64,000 bases of DNA, from contig NZ_CP113432.1 of assembly GCF_026686735.1 (NCBI RefSeq), forward strand, positions 3,089,001 through 3,153,000, in the 5' to 3' direction. The notes beneath the pieces were generated by a model. It worked only from the letters and a program-made list of their open reading frames with translations, ran no database searches and was not told the origin of the DNA. The position numbers and the translations under genes were made by a program. Origin of the DNA: Pseudomonas triclosanedens (GTDB taxonomy: Bacteria; Pseudomonadota; Gammaproteobacteria; Pseudomonadales; Pseudomonadaceae). Positions 27,071 to 36,382 of this stretch are shown piece after piece (the stretch's first letter is position 1; each line of letters begins with the position of its first letter).

Positions 27071-28459
27071 ATGACTGTGATCACTGGATCCGACTCGGCA
27101 ATGCTCGCTGATTCGTCATCAGGAGCGAATCGTGGTTCCTCCATCATCGACGACAGCCCAATGACATTCTTCCATTGGCGGCTGCTTCTTCAATCCGCTG
27201 GCGGCCCCTTCCTCGATGGCTGGTTGCTGAGCATCATCGGCGTCGCGCTGATCGGCATGACACCGGCGCTCGGGTTGTCCGGTACGGACCTGAGCCTGGC
27301 AGGCGCAGCCGCCTTGATCGGGATTTTCTTCGGCGGCCTGGTCTTTGGCCGCATGACCGACATCATCGGGCGCCAACTGATGTACACGATCGACCTGATC
27401 GTTCTGGTCGTCGGCTCGGTGCTCTGCGCCTTCGTCGATCACGCCTGGCAGATCATCCTGCTGCGCTTCCTGATCGGGGTCGCCATCGGCGCCGACTACC
27501 CCATCGCCACGTCGCTGCTCGCCGAATGGCTTCCTACCAGGCAGCGTGCGGCAATGCTCGGCTCCCTGGTGGTGGCATGGTTCCTCGGCGCTACCGTGGC
27601 GACCTTCCTCGGCTTCGCAATGGTCGAGTATCTCGGTGAGGATTCCTGGCGCTGGATGCTGGCCAGCTCGGGGGTTCCGGGCCTGATCATCCTGCTCATG
27701 CGCATCGGTACCCCGGAGTCTCCGCGCTGGCTGATCTCCAAGGGCCGGATCGATGAGGCAGAAGCCGTCGTCAGGAAAATCTATGGGCAGGACGCAGATC
27801 TTTCGTCCATCCGCGACGCCGAGTCGGTTCGTCCGAAGCGCCTCGGATACTCGGCGCTGCTCCAGGGCGAATACCTCAAGCGTACGTTCTTCTGCGGGAT
27901 GTTCTATCTCTGCGCGGTCACCCCGGTCTTCGCGATCTATACCTTTGGTCCTGTCATGCTTTCGGCATTCGGGATGAACGAGGGAAACCTCAGCAATATC
28001 GGCTACGCGCTGATCAGCCTGCTGTTCCTTCTGGGCTGTCTGCCGGCGCTGCGGCTCTCGGAAACCATTGGCCGTCGTCCGTTGCTGCTGTGGTCCTTCG
28101 CCCTGATGATTCTGCCCTTCCTCGCCCTGGGCATTGCTCCTGAAGCACCGGTCGGGCTGATCATCTTCTGGTTCTGCCTCTACGCAGTGACTTCGGGCGG
28201 TCCGAACATTCTCGAATGGTCTTATCCGAACGAGTTGTTCCCCACCGACATCCGGGCCACTGCAATGGGCGTGATCACCGCGGTCAGCCGGATCGGCGCG
28301 GCACTGGGGACCTTCCTGCTGCCCCTGTCGCTGGAGCATTACGGTGATGGAGGCACGATGCTGATCATGGCCGCCATGACAGCGGTTGGTTTCATCATCT
28401 CCTACTTCCTGGCCCCGGAAACCAAAGGCCGCTCCCTTTCCGAAGCAAGCGGAGTCTGA
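27071..28459 (+). CDS. MFS transporter, sugar/aromatic acid type
   Basis: A 462-residue, 12-helix inner-membrane carrier. The family motifs GRMTDIIGRQ (loop 2-3), PIATSLLAEWLPTRQRAA and PESPRWLISKGR (loop 6-7) and the C-terminal PNELFPTDIRATAMG and PETKGRSL are those of sugar porters and aromatic-acid:H+ symporters. I use the ATG at 27071; a GTG at 27062 is also possible. It lies 176 bp after the epimerase gene. A terminator follows at 28555-28590. Confidence 0.88.
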   Translation: MTVITGSDSAMLADSSSGANRGSSIIDDSPMTFFHWRLLLQSAGGPFLDGWLLSIIGVALIGMTPALGLSGTDLSLAGAAALIGIFFGGLVFGRMTDIIGRQLMYTIDLIVLVVGSVLCAFVDHAWQIILLRFLIGVAIGADYPIATSLLAEWLPTRQRAAMLGSLVVAWFLGATVATFLGFAMVEYLGEDSWRWMLASSGVPGLIILLMRIGTPESPRWLISKGRIDEAEAVVRKIYGQDADLSSIRDAESVRPKRLGYSALLQGEYLKRTFFCGMFYLCAVTPVFAIYTFGPVMLSAFGMNEGNLSNIGYALISLLFLLGCLPALRLSETIGRRPLLLWSFALMILPFLALGIAPEAPVGLIIFWFCLYAVTSGGPNILEWSYPNELFPTDIRATAMGVITAVSRIGAALGTFLLPLSLEHYGDGGTMLIMAAMTAVGFIISYFLAPETKGRSLSEASGV

Positions 28460-28554
28460 TTGCAATCCGGCCCCGGCAACGCTCCGAGGGCCTGGACTTC
28501 CCCTCCGGCCACGCAGGATGTGCCGGGCAACAAGCATCTTCAGGTTCACACTCT

Positions 28555-28590
28555 CCGCTGCAGGAAGGAACTCTGCGGCGGATTTTTTTT
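28555..28590 (+). terminator. Intrinsic terminator downstream of the MFS gene
   Basis: CCGCTGCAG (28555-28563) pairs with CTGCGGCGG (28573-28581), one G-T pair, 9-base loop, followed by A and eight T (28583-28590). It ends the unit 95 bases after the MFS stop. Confidence 0.85.
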
Positions 28591-28876
28591 GAAGGCTGCA
28601 GGCGCTGGCGGAAACCGATGCCTTCAGGTGTGGACGCACAGGGATTGCCGCCCCCGGCGCTGTTCTCGATAACGCAGGGCAAGGATGACCGCTTCCCGGC
28701 CATCTGTCCGGCGGCGTGAGCGCTGTGGCATGGCTGATGGGAAGTGATCGGCACGGCGCTGTCTAACGGTCCAGCCTGGCCCGGTCACTGGGCGCTGTTT
28801 TTCCTTCGAATCGAGTTGCAGAACTCAGAAACACAAATATAGTAGGGATCACTACAGATACTGTTTGAGACTCTAC
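28591..28876. other. Gap between MFS terminator and chrB
   Basis: No gene is visible between the MFS stop and chrB (417 bp in all, including the terminator). The last 70 bases are AT-rich and contain the chrB promoter candidate at 28816-28843. Confidence 0.5.
28816..28854 (+). promoter_or_regulatory. Candidate chrB promoter with short dyad
   Basis: TTGCAG (28816-28821) and TATAGT (28838-28843) are spaced by 16 bases and resemble a sigma-70 -35/-10 pair. A short dyad TAGT-N7-ACTA (28840-28854) overlaps the -10 and could be where ChrB represses. Transcription would start about 25 bases before the chrB ATG. Confidence 0.5.
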
Positions 28877-29818
28877 ATGAGTACTTGGCTTCTCCTGGTG
28901 CTTGGACTGCCCACGGCAAACGCAACCGAGCGTATGCGAGCCTGGCGTGCGCTCAAGGCTTGCGGATCGGCGGTGCTCCGCGACGGCGTCTATCTGCTGC
29001 CGGAACATCCGGCGGGTCGAGAGGCTCTCGAAACAGTTGAGCGGGAAGTACTCGCCATCAACGGAACAGCCTATCTGCTTCAGGTCCAGGGCGAGGATGA
29101 ACGCTTCATCCCGCTGTTCGACCGACGCGAGGACTATGCCAGGCTGTGCGGCGATATTGCACAGTGCCGGGACGAGCTGACGGGCGAGACCGCCCTGCAG
29201 GCCGCGCGGCAGGCTCGCAAGCTGCGCAAGGCCTTCGCCCAACTGAGCGCCATCGACTTCTTTCCCGGCGAGGCGAGACAGCAGGCCGACTCTGCGCTTG
29301 AGGAGCTGGAAACCGCTATAGGCCGCACGCTTTCGGCGGACGAGCCGTATCCCAGCGATGCTCCCGTCGCTCTACTCGCGCCCGGAGACTTCCAAGGCCG
29401 GCGTTGGGCCACTCGCAAGCGTCCCTGGGTCGACCGCCTGGCCAGCGCCTGGCTGATCCGCCGCTTCATCGACCCGCAGGCGCAGATTCTCTGGCTGGAC
29501 TCGCCGGGCGACTGCCCCGCCGACGCACTGGGCTTCGACTTCGATGGCGCTGCGTTCAGCCACGCAGGGCGGCGGGTCACCTTCGAAACCCTGCTGGCCA
29601 GCTTCCAGCTTGAAAGCACCGCACTGATACGCATCGGCGCCATCGTGCACTACCTGGACATCGGCGGACTCCAGCCTGCCGAGGCCTCGGGCATCGAGCG
29701 CGTTCTGGCCGGGTTGAGAGCGGGCATCAGCGATGACGATCTGCTCTTGCAGGCGGCCGGCAGTATCTTCGATGGCCTACTGACCGCGTTCGCGGACGAT
29801 GAGAAAAACCATGACTGA
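28877..29818 (+). CDS. chrB: Chromate resistance regulator ChrB
   Basis: A 313-residue ChrB protein, a chromate-sensing regulator of chrA expression. The N-terminal segment WLLLVLGLPTANATERMRAWRALKACGSAVLRDGVYLL is typical (quoted in part here as STWLLLVLGLPT and LRDGVYLLPE). The C-terminal ChrB domain has RKRPWVDRLASAWLIRRF and GFDFDGAAFSHAG. The start at 28877 is an ATG; an upstream TTG at 28865 is unlikely. It overlaps chrA by eight bases. GC matches the surroundings, so recent transfer is not indicated. Confidence 0.92.
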   Translation: MSTWLLLVLGLPTANATERMRAWRALKACGSAVLRDGVYLLPEHPAGREALETVEREVLAINGTAYLLQVQGEDERFIPLFDRREDYARLCGDIAQCRDELTGETALQAARQARKLRKAFAQLSAIDFFPGEARQQADSALEELETAIGRTLSADEPYPSDAPVALLAPGDFQGRRWATRKRPWVDRLASAWLIRRFIDPQAQILWLDSPGDCPADALGFDFDGAAFSHAGRRVTFETLLASFQLESTALIRIGAIVHYLDIGGLQPAEASGIERVLAGLRAGISDDDLLLQAAGSIFDGLLTAFADDEKNHD

Positions 29819-31169
29819 CTCCACCTTGCAGTCCTCCGAACCTGTCGCCAGGGCGCCAATCGGTCTGTTCGAAGCTTTCCTGTTCTGGTTGAAGCTGGGT
29901 TTCATCAGCTTCGGCGGGCCGGCGGGACAGATCGCGATCATGCACCAGGAATTGGTGGAGCGACGCCGCTGGATCAGCGAGCGGCGCTTCCTGCATGCGC
30001 TCAACTACTGCATGCTGCTGCCGGGGCCGGAAGCCCAGCAACTGGCCACGTACATCGGCTGGCTGATGCACCGGAGCTGGGGTGGGGTGATCGCCGGGGC
30101 GCTGTTCGTGCTGCCGTCGCTGTTCATCCTGATCGGCCTGTCGTGGGTCTACATCGTCTTCGGCGAAGTGCCGGTGGTGGTCGGCATCTTCTATGGCATC
30201 AAGCCTGCGGTGACGGCCATCGTCGTGCACGCGGCCCATCGCATCGGCTCGCGCGCGCTGAAGAACGGCTGGCTGTGGGCTGTTGCCGCCGCCTCCTTCG
30301 TTGCCATCTTCGCGCTCAATGTACCCTTCCCGTTGATCGTGCTGGCGGCAGGCGCAATAGGCTATATCGGCGGCAGGCTGCTGCCGGGCAGCTTTGTCAT
30401 CGGCGGCGGACACGCCGCAAGGACGGCCAGCTTCGGCGCGGCGCTGATCGACGACGACACGCCGACGCCCGAGCATGCTCGCTTTCGCTGGGCGCATCTG
30501 CTGCGCCTGGCATTGATCGGCGCCGCGCTCTGGCTGCTGCCCATGGGCCTGCTGACGGCCAGCTTCGGCTGGAACGGCACGCTGACACAGATGGGCTGGT
30601 TCTTCACCAAGGCCGCGCTGCTAACCTTCGGCGGTGCCTACGCCGTTCTGCCTTACGTGTACCAGGGCGCAGTCGGCCACTATAGCTGGCTGTCGCCGAC
30701 ACAAATGATCGACGGCCTTGCCCTGGGCGAAACCACGCCCGGGCCACTGATCATGGTGGTGGCCTTCGTCGGCTTCATCGGCGGCTACGTGCACCCGATG
30801 TTCGGCGCCCAGTACCCGTTCCTCGCGGGCGCCATCGCGGCCTCCCTGGTTACCTGGTTCACCTTCCTGCCATCCTTCCTCTTCATTCTCGCCGGCGGTC
30901 CGCTGGTGGAATCGACGCACAACGAACTGAAGTTCACCGCGCCGCTGACCGGCATTACTGCCGCCGTGGTCGGGGTGATTCTTAACCTGGCGCTTTTCTT
31001 CGGCTATCACGTGCTCTGGCCACAAGGTTTCGAGGGAACCTTCCAATGGCCGTCGGCAATGATCGCCTTGGCGGCGGCGGTTGCGCTGTTCCGCTTCAAA
31101 CGCGGCGTAATCCAGGTACTGGTGGGCTGCGCCTTGGCCGGGTTGGCAGTTCATCTGCTGCGCGGCTGA
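29811..31169 (+). CDS. chrA: Chromate efflux transporter ChrA
   Basis: A long-chain CHR-family inner-membrane protein of about 452 residues that exports chromate using the proton gradient. It has two homologous halves; each starts with a conserved Gly-rich loop (LGFISFGGPAGQIA in the first, LLTFGGAYAVLPYVY in the second). The GLALGETTPGPLIMV signature is in the second half. It overlaps chrB by eight bases; 29811 is preferred, 29799 is an alternative start. The pair is a standard chrBA unit. Confidence 0.94.
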   Translation: MTDSTLQSSEPVARAPIGLFEAFLFWLKLGFISFGGPAGQIAIMHQELVERRRWISERRFLHALNYCMLLPGPEAQQLATYIGWLMHRSWGGVIAGALFVLPSLFILIGLSWVYIVFGEVPVVVGIFYGIKPAVTAIVVHAAHRIGSRALKNGWLWAVAAASFVAIFALNVPFPLIVLAAGAIGYIGGRLLPGSFVIGGGHAARTASFGAALIDDDTPTPEHARFRWAHLLRLALIGAALWLLPMGLLTASFGWNGTLTQMGWFFTKAALLTFGGAYAVLPYVYQGAVGHYSWLSPTQMIDGLALGETTPGPLIMVVAFVGFIGGYVHPMFGAQYPFLAGAIAASLVTWFTFLPSFLFILAGGPLVESTHNELKFTAPLTGITAAVVGVILNLALFFGYHVLWPQGFEGTFQWPSAMIALAAAVALFRFKRGVIQVLVGCALAGLAVHLLRG

Positions 31170-31481
31170 TGTCCAGATGCGTTCCGCCTCAAGGCGCCTG
31201 CAGAACACATTGCCAATGCCGGAGCCAGGCCGGCCATTGAGCCGATAACCCCAGCAGCGGATTGGCGGACTATGCCGCCCTGGCGGTTGGGCTCCATCCC
31301 GCGCCGACCGCCGCCTGGAATCATCGGGAAATCGCTTGATGGCGGTTTCGGCGCCCCTGTCTAGACTCCGGAGAATCCACTTCGGAGCACGGAGCGCTGA
31401 GTGTGAAGGCCGAGAAGTCCTCACCGCCGTTCGCAGTTTCGACTCCGTCCAACGCTTCTCACGAACGCAAGGACGTCGACG
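31170..31481. other. 312-bp gap before the DUF1254 gene
   Basis: No gene is supported. It should contain the promoter of the rightward DUF1254 gene. I looked for the 21-bp box of the neighbouring block and did not find it. No terminator with a T run follows chrA. Confidence 0.45.
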
Positions 31482-32945
31482 ATGAACTCCGCCCTTAAAA
31501 CCCTGTCTGCCGCGCTGATGCTGGTTTCTGTGGGCATTCCACTGGCCCACGCCGAAGACTCTGCCCCACCTGCCAAGCCGATCACCCTGCCCGCCTCCGG
31601 CGTTCAGATGCCCGAAGAGTACGTGAAAGCGATAGCGCGTACGGCTTACCTCTGGGGCTGGCCAATGGTGAACCAGCTCAACCGCAGCCAGACCATCACC
31701 AAGGCGCCCCATCCCGGGCTGCTGGGCGGCATCCTGCCAGTGGCTCCGCGCGGTCACCTCGGCATGCTGCACAACTACATCACCCCCGACGAAACCTTCG
31801 TAACCTGTCCCAACCAGGACGTGGTCTACGGCCTGGGCTTCTTCTCCCTGGACGAGGAACCGGTGATTGCGCAGGTACCGGACTTCAGCGAGCGCTTCTG
31901 GGTGTACGCCATGTACGACCAGCGTACCGACCAGTTCGGCGAACTGGGCAAGCCCTACGGCACCAAGCCGGGCTTCTACCTGCTGGTAGGGCCGAATTGG
32001 AAAGGCGAGAAGCCCGAAGGTGTCGAGGCGGTCATTCGCAGCCCCACGGCACTGAACAACATCATCCCGCGCATCTTCATGGATGACACCGACGAGGACC
32101 GCGCAGCGATCCAGGAAAAGCTCAACCAGGTCGTTTTCTACCCGCTGAAGGATTTTGACGGGAAGATGAAGACCATCGACTGGAAAAACACTCCGGACAT
32201 TCCCAACCCCAACGCCGCCAAGGCCAGCGGCGGGGAAACCCGCTGGGTGATCCCCGAGAAGTTCTTCGATCAGTTGCCACAGGTGCTGGAGATGGTGCCG
32301 CCGCAGCCGGGCGAAGAAGCACTGTATGCGCAGTTCAAGGCATTGGTGGACGCAGCCGCCAAAGACCCGGCCGTGAAGAAACTGCTGGTCGATACGGCAG
32401 TGAAAGCCGAAAAGGAGCTGATCGAGCCGTTCTTCCAGTGGAAGCACAACGGCACTCCGGCAGGCAATGGCTGGACCCGCTCGGCCAACAACGCACAGTT
32501 CGGCTACGACTATTTCAACCGCACCGCCACGGCCAAGTCGAATATGTTCGAGAACCGGCCGAACGAGACCCAGTATTTCTATACCGATTTCGACAATGGC
32601 GGCGCGCCGCTCAATGGCAGCCACAGCTACGAGGTGACCTTCGCCAAGGGCGAGGAGCCGCCCGTCCAGGGCTTCTGGTCGCTGACGCTGTACAACCAGC
32701 ATCACCTGTTCAGCGCCAACAAGCTCAACCGCTACTCGCTGGGCACCAAGAACAAGGACTTGAAGCGCAACGCCGATGGTTCGCTGACTCTGTACGTCGG
32801 CCCCACCTCTCCGGGCCAGGACAAGGAAAGCAACTGGCTGCCATCGCCCAAAGAGCCGATCTCGCTCTACATCCGCTCCTACTGGGGCAAGGAGCCCATT
32901 CTTGACGGCAGTTGGAAACCCCCAGTGATCAAGAAGGTTCACTGA
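31482..32945 (+). CDS. Secreted DUF1254/DUF1214 protein
   Basis: A 487-residue protein with an N-terminal signal peptide ([14 protein letters not shown]...PLAHA, cleavage about residue 26), so periplasmic. The DUF1254 domain lies in the first half ([35 protein letters not shown]). The DUF1214 domain lies near the C-terminus ([38 protein letters not shown]). The function of the family is unknown; it is common beside catabolic genes. AAGGA precedes the ATG. It converges on the large leftward operon. Confidence 0.85.
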   Translation: MNSALKTLSAALMLVSVGIPLAHAEDSAPPAKPITLPASGVQMPEEYVKAIARTAYLWGWPMVNQLNRSQTITKAPHPGLLGGILPVAPRGHLGMLHNYITPDETFVTCPNQDVVYGLGFFSLDEEPVIAQVPDFSERFWVYAMYDQRTDQFGELGKPYGTKPGFYLLVGPNWKGEKPEGVEAVIRSPTALNNIIPRIFMDDTDEDRAAIQEKLNQVVFYPLKDFDGKMKTIDWKNTPDIPNPNAAKASGGETRWVIPEKFFDQLPQVLEMVPPQPGEEALYAQFKALVDAAAKDPAVKKLLVDTAVKAEKELIEPFFQWKHNGTPAGNGWTRSANNAQFGYDYFNRTATAKSNMFENRPNETQYFYTDFDNGGAPLNGSHSYEVTFAKGEEPPVQGFWSLTLYNQHHLFSANKLNRYSLGTKNKDLKRNADGSLTLYVGPTSPGQDKESNWLPSPKEPISLYIRSYWGKEPILDGSWKPPVIKKVH

Positions 32946-33026
32946 CCCAGCGAAACAGGCGCTGGCACGCAAGCCTCCAGAGGTTCGAGCGCCAGCGTCG
33001 TCAACCGGCTTTGCCGGCGCCCCGCC

Positions 33027-33050
33027 CTCGGGCCGGTGTTCAGGCCCGAG
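33027..33050. terminator. Hairpin between converging genes
   Basis: CTCGGGCC (33027-33034) pairs perfectly with GGCCCGAG (33043-33050) around an 8-base loop, just after the cyclase stop and 81 bases after the DUF1254 stop. There is no T run; a role as shared terminator is inferred from position. Confidence 0.45.
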
Positions 33051-33056
33051 CGGGCG

Positions 33057-33839
33057 TCAATCGAGTATCGCCACTGCCCGCACGAAGCCGGCGGAGGCGT
33101 GGCGGATCTTGTAGGGGAAGCAACTGACCAGGAAGCCGCAGTCGGGCAACTGCTCGAGGTTGGCGAGTTTTTCCATCTGCCCGTAGCCGATGTCACGCCC
33201 GGCCTTGTGCCCTTCCCAGATGATCGAAGCATCGCCGGAGGCGGCAAAGCGCTCGCGGGTGTACTTGAACGGCGCGTCCCAACTCCAGGCGTCGGTGCCC
33301 ACCACCCGCACACCGCGCTCCAGCAGATAGAGCGTCGCCTCGCGGCCCATGCCGACGCCCGCCTCCAGATATCCCGGCTGGCCGAACAGACTGCCTGCGC
33401 GGGTATTCACCAGCACGATGTCCAGCGGCTGCAGCGCATGACCAATGCGCGCCAGCTCCGCCTCAACCTCCGCGGCGGTGACCACATGACCATCCGCCAG
33501 GTGGCGGAAGTCCAGCTTGACGCCCGGCTGCAGACACCATTCCAGCGGCAGCTCATCGATGCCGAAGGCCGGCTTGCCGCCGTCGGTGGTGGATGCGTAA
33601 TGCCACGGCGCGTCCATATGGGTGCCGCTGTGGGTGGTGATCTGCAGGCGCTCCGCGGCCCAGGATTCGTCACCGGGCAGGTCCTGCTTGCGCAGCCCGG
33701 GGAACATCGCGGCCATCTCCGGCCAACCTTGCTGGTGGTCCATGTAGTCGATCTTCGGCAGCAAGGGGGGCGGATCGGTATAGGGGTTGTTGTCCAAGGT
33801 CACGGACAGGTCCAGCAGGCGGCGTTTGTTCAGGCTCAT
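33057..33839 (-). CDS. Cyclase-family metal hydrolase (KynB/isatin-hydrolase-like fold)
   Basis: A 260-residue cytoplasmic enzyme of the Cyclase family (PF04199). The metal-binding motif HSGTHMDAPWHY is present near residue 70-81. Family members include kynurenine formamidase and isatin hydrolase, and they open amides or lactams and other cyclic bonds with Mn or Zn. It is the last gene of the large operon; its start overlaps the upstream stop by four bases. In this context it may hydrolyse a ring-cleaved or lactone intermediate. Confidence 0.87.
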   Translation of the reverse strand: MSLNKRRLLDLSVTLDNNPYTDPPPLLPKIDYMDHQQGWPEMAAMFPGLRKQDLPGDESWAAERLQITTHSGTHMDAPWHYASTTDGGKPAFGIDELPLEWCLQPGVKLDFRHLADGHVVTAAEVEAELARIGHALQPLDIVLVNTRAGSLFGQPGYLEAGVGMGREATLYLLERGVRVVGTDAWSWDAPFKYTRERFAASGDASIIWEGHKAGRDIGYGQMEKLANLEQLPDCGFLVSCFPYKIRHASAGFVRAVAILD

Positions 33840-34819
33840 GCGGAGATTCCTTTGCGGGCAGCCGCACGATGGCGGCGCGATGGGACATCGAGGGCGTTGC
33901 GCAGCAGGGCCGCCACCGATCCATCGTGGCGGAAGCCGAGTTCGCGGGCCTTGGGCGTACGTAGCGGCGGGTAGGCGCCGAACAGCGCCTCCAGTCGCGG
34001 ATCGGGATCGAAAGTGATGCGCTCTCGCCCTGCTTCACCGAAGCAGGACGCCAGCCCGGCAAGCACCTGGGAGATGGACAACTGCAGTACCGGCAGTTGC
34101 CAGACCCGCTGCTCGCCAGGGGCCTCCAGCTCGGCGGCGTGCAGGAGGTTGTCTACACAGCAGCGCGCCGACATCCACCAGGCGCAGGCCTCTGGCGACA
34201 CCGGGCAGGTGTAGCTGTCCCCCGCCGCGTAGGCATGCAGCAGGTCGCTCATGAAGGCCGAGCGCAGGCCGTTGGTCTCGCGCGGGCGCGCCACGATGCC
34301 GGGCAGGCGCACCGCACGACCGTCCACCTCGCCGCGGCGCGCCAGGTCCTGCAGGGCGATTTCCACCATGCGCTTGTGCGCTGCGTAGGACAACTGAGGC
34401 GCGGTCGTCTGGTCCTCGTCCATCCGCGCCGGCAGCTCGCCGCCGTAAACGGCCACGCTACTGGCGTACACCAGCACCGGCGGCCGTGCGGCATTGCGCA
34501 ACTGCTGCAACAGCTCGAGGCTGGCCTGCAGGTTGACCTGATAACCCAGCTCGTACTGCGCCTCGGCGGCGCCGCCAGGTACGCTGACCAGGTGGAACAC
34601 CACATCGACGCCATCGGCCAGCACCCGGCGCAGCAAGGCCGGATCGGTGACGCTGCCGTGATGCCGGCGCAGGCGCGCATCGTCGGGCAGGCCTTCGAGC
34701 TTCTGGTCCAGCAGCAGCAAGGCCCCGATCTGCCGTCCGCGCAGCTCGCCCACTTCCAGCAGGCGCCGCACCAGCAGACGACCGACGAAGCCATTGGCCC
34801 CGCTGACCATCACGCGCAT
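33836..34819 (-). CDS. NAD-dependent epimerase/dehydrogenase, DenD-like
   Basis: A 327-residue extended SDR. The cofactor motif is MVSGANGFVGRLLV; VVFHLVSVPGGAAEAQYELG recalls D-erythronate dehydrogenase DenD; the catalytic pair is YAAHK. The start at 34819 has GGAGG seven bases upstream and overlaps the FAH-gene stop by ten bases. The stop overlaps the cyclase start by four. It probably oxidises a hydroxy-acid intermediate late in the pathway, but the substrate is not known. Confidence 0.82.
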   Translation of the reverse strand: MRVMVSGANGFVGRLLVRRLLEVGELRGRQIGALLLLDQKLEGLPDDARLRRHHGSVTDPALLRRVLADGVDVVFHLVSVPGGAAEAQYELGYQVNLQASLELLQQLRNAARPPVLVYASSVAVYGGELPARMDEDQTTAPQLSYAAHKRMVEIALQDLARRGEVDGRAVRLPGIVARPRETNGLRSAFMSDLLHAYAAGDSYTCPVSPEACAWWMSARCCVDNLLHAAELEAPGEQRVWQLPVLQLSISQVLAGLASCFGEAGRERITFDPDPRLEALFGAYPPLRTPKARELGFRHDGSVAALLRNALDVPSRRHRAAARKGISA

Positions 34820-35802
34820 GGCCAGCCTCCTTGCACCACGCGCTGGTCGATGGCGCCGAACAATACTTCGCCTTCGCGACCACGCGCCTCCATACGCACG
34901 CGGTCGCCGAAGCGCATGAAGCCGGTACGCGGTGCGCCGTGAACAATGGTCTCGATGGCACGCCGCTCGGCGATGCACGCCGAGCCCACGGAACGGTCGG
35001 CGTTGGATACGGTACCTGAGCCGATCAGCGTGCCAGCGCTCAAGCGCCGCGTCAGCGCGGCATGGGCGACCAGCTCATGGAAGCCGAAGTGCATGGCGCC
35101 GCCGTGGGGGTGGCCGAACCATTCACCATTCCACTCCACCGTCAGCGGCAGGTGCACGCGGCCATCACGCCAGGCGCTACCCAGCTCGTCCGGAGTCACC
35201 GCCACCGGGGCGAAGCTGGATGCCGGCTTGGCCTGGATGAAGCCGAAACCGGTCTTCATTTCCCGTGGCGCCAACGCACGCAGACTGACATCGTTGAGCT
35301 GAAGCAGCAGACGCACGTGCTCCAGCGCGCGCTCGGCCGGGCAGCCCATAGGCACCTCGTCGAGCAGTACGGCGAACTCGCCTTCGAAGTCGATACCGTG
35401 GGCCTCGCTGGGCAGCGGGATGTCGGCGCGCGGACCGAGGAAGTCGTCACCAGCGCCCTGGTAGATCAGCGGGATGCGTTCGACGCCTTCGATGGGCTCA
35501 AGGTTGAAGGCCTTCTGCATCAGTTCGCCGTGGCTGAGGAAGCACGAACCGTCTAGCCATTGCCAGGCGCGCGGCAGCGGCGCAGCCAGTTGCGCAAGGT
35601 CCAGGTCGAAGGCACCGGCCACTGCATTGGCGTTGAGCCGCTGGTACAGACGCTGCAGGCCGGACTCCAGCAGTACCCAGTTGTCCAGCGCGGCCTGCAG
35701 GGTAGCGGCGATACCGCTGGCATCCACCGCCCGCGTCAGGTCCTGGGAAACCACCAGCAGGCGGCCATCGCGGCTGCCGTCGTCCAGGGTGGCGAGCTTC
35801 AT
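34810..35802 (-). CDS. Fumarylacetoacetate hydrolase family protein
   Basis: A 330-residue FAH-family enzyme. The metal-binding acids lie in the segment IDFEGEFAVLLDEVP (about residue 135-149), followed by FSFQ-like GFGFIQAKPASSFAPV and GTVSNADRS. This resembles fumarylacetoacetase itself more than HpcE decarboxylases. FAH enzymes cleave C-C bonds in beta-diketo acids from ring fission. AGGAG precedes the ATG, which overlaps the cupin stop by four bases. It is a good candidate for the hydrolysis step after extradiol or gentisate-type cleavage. Confidence 0.88.
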   Translation of the reverse strand: MKLATLDDGSRDGRLLVVSQDLTRAVDASGIAATLQAALDNWVLLESGLQRLYQRLNANAVAGAFDLDLAQLAAPLPRAWQWLDGSCFLSHGELMQKAFNLEPIEGVERIPLIYQGAGDDFLGPRADIPLPSEAHGIDFEGEFAVLLDEVPMGCPAERALEHVRLLLQLNDVSLRALAPREMKTGFGFIQAKPASSFAPVAVTPDELGSAWRDGRVHLPLTVEWNGEWFGHPHGGAMHFGFHELVAHAALTRRLSAGTLIGSGTVSNADRSVGSACIAERRAIETIVHGAPRTGFMRFGDRVRMEARGREGEVLFGAIDQRVVQGGWPCA

Positions 35803-36371
35803 GGCAGCAGCTCCTTCAGCTCATCGGCGTAGCGGCCGTCGAGGAGGATGAAGACCATCCGCGCCATCTGCTCGGTGCGGTTGCTCCAGGCATGGTTGGT
35901 GCCGCGCTGCACCACGATGTCGCCGCGCCTGAGATGCACCTCTTCATCGTCCAGCACCAGCCAGACCTCACCCTCGGTGACTATGCCGTAGTCCAGGGTC
36001 TGGGTACGGTGCATCAGCTTGTGCTTCGAGTCGGCCTTGCCGGTGCCAGCGTGGGATTCACCGATTTCGGCGAAGACCGCCGCGGCGTCTTCGGCACTGA
36101 CCTGGTTCTGCACGCTGTCCGGTGGAATGTCCACTACGCGGATGACGCTGCCCAGCGGCCCTGGGCTCAATTGCAGCGGCTGTGCGGTGGGATCGTCGCC
36201 GCTGTCCAGCGGCGCGGGGCTGCCGCGGCTGTTCCATACCTCATAGAACAAGGTGCCGGGCACCGCCTTGAGCGGGAAGTTGTTCGGCGTCGGCCCGCAG
36301 CTTGCGACCACCGCCTGACCCTGGGCATCGTGGCCGGTGACCACGCGTTTGAATGGGGGAAGCTCTTGCAT
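35799..36371 (-). CDS. Cupin-domain protein
   Basis: A 190-residue single-cupin protein. The metal-binding motifs are HRTQTLDYGIVTEGEVWLVL and RGTNHAWSNRT. AAGGAGA precedes the ATG at 36371. It is too short for a bicupin gentisate dioxygenase; similar proteins are isomerases, small dioxygenases or of unknown role. It lies between the SDR and FAH genes, so a catalytic role in the same pathway is likely. Confidence 0.82.
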   Translation of the reverse strand: MQELPPFKRVVTGHDAQGQAVVASCGPTPNNFPLKAVPGTLFYEVWNSRGSPAPLDSGDDPTAQPLQLSPGPLGSVIRVVDIPPDSVQNQVSAEDAAAVFAEIGESHAGTGKADSKHKLMHRTQTLDYGIVTEGEVWLVLDDEEVHLRRGDIVVQRGTNHAWSNRTEQMARMVFILLDGRYADELKELLP

Positions 36372-36382
36372 GTTGTCTCCTT

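Noticed and set aside
30621-32972. 783-codon leftward frame
   Set aside because: Antisense to chrA and the DUF1254 gene, both of which have clear family motifs, signal peptide or membrane helices.
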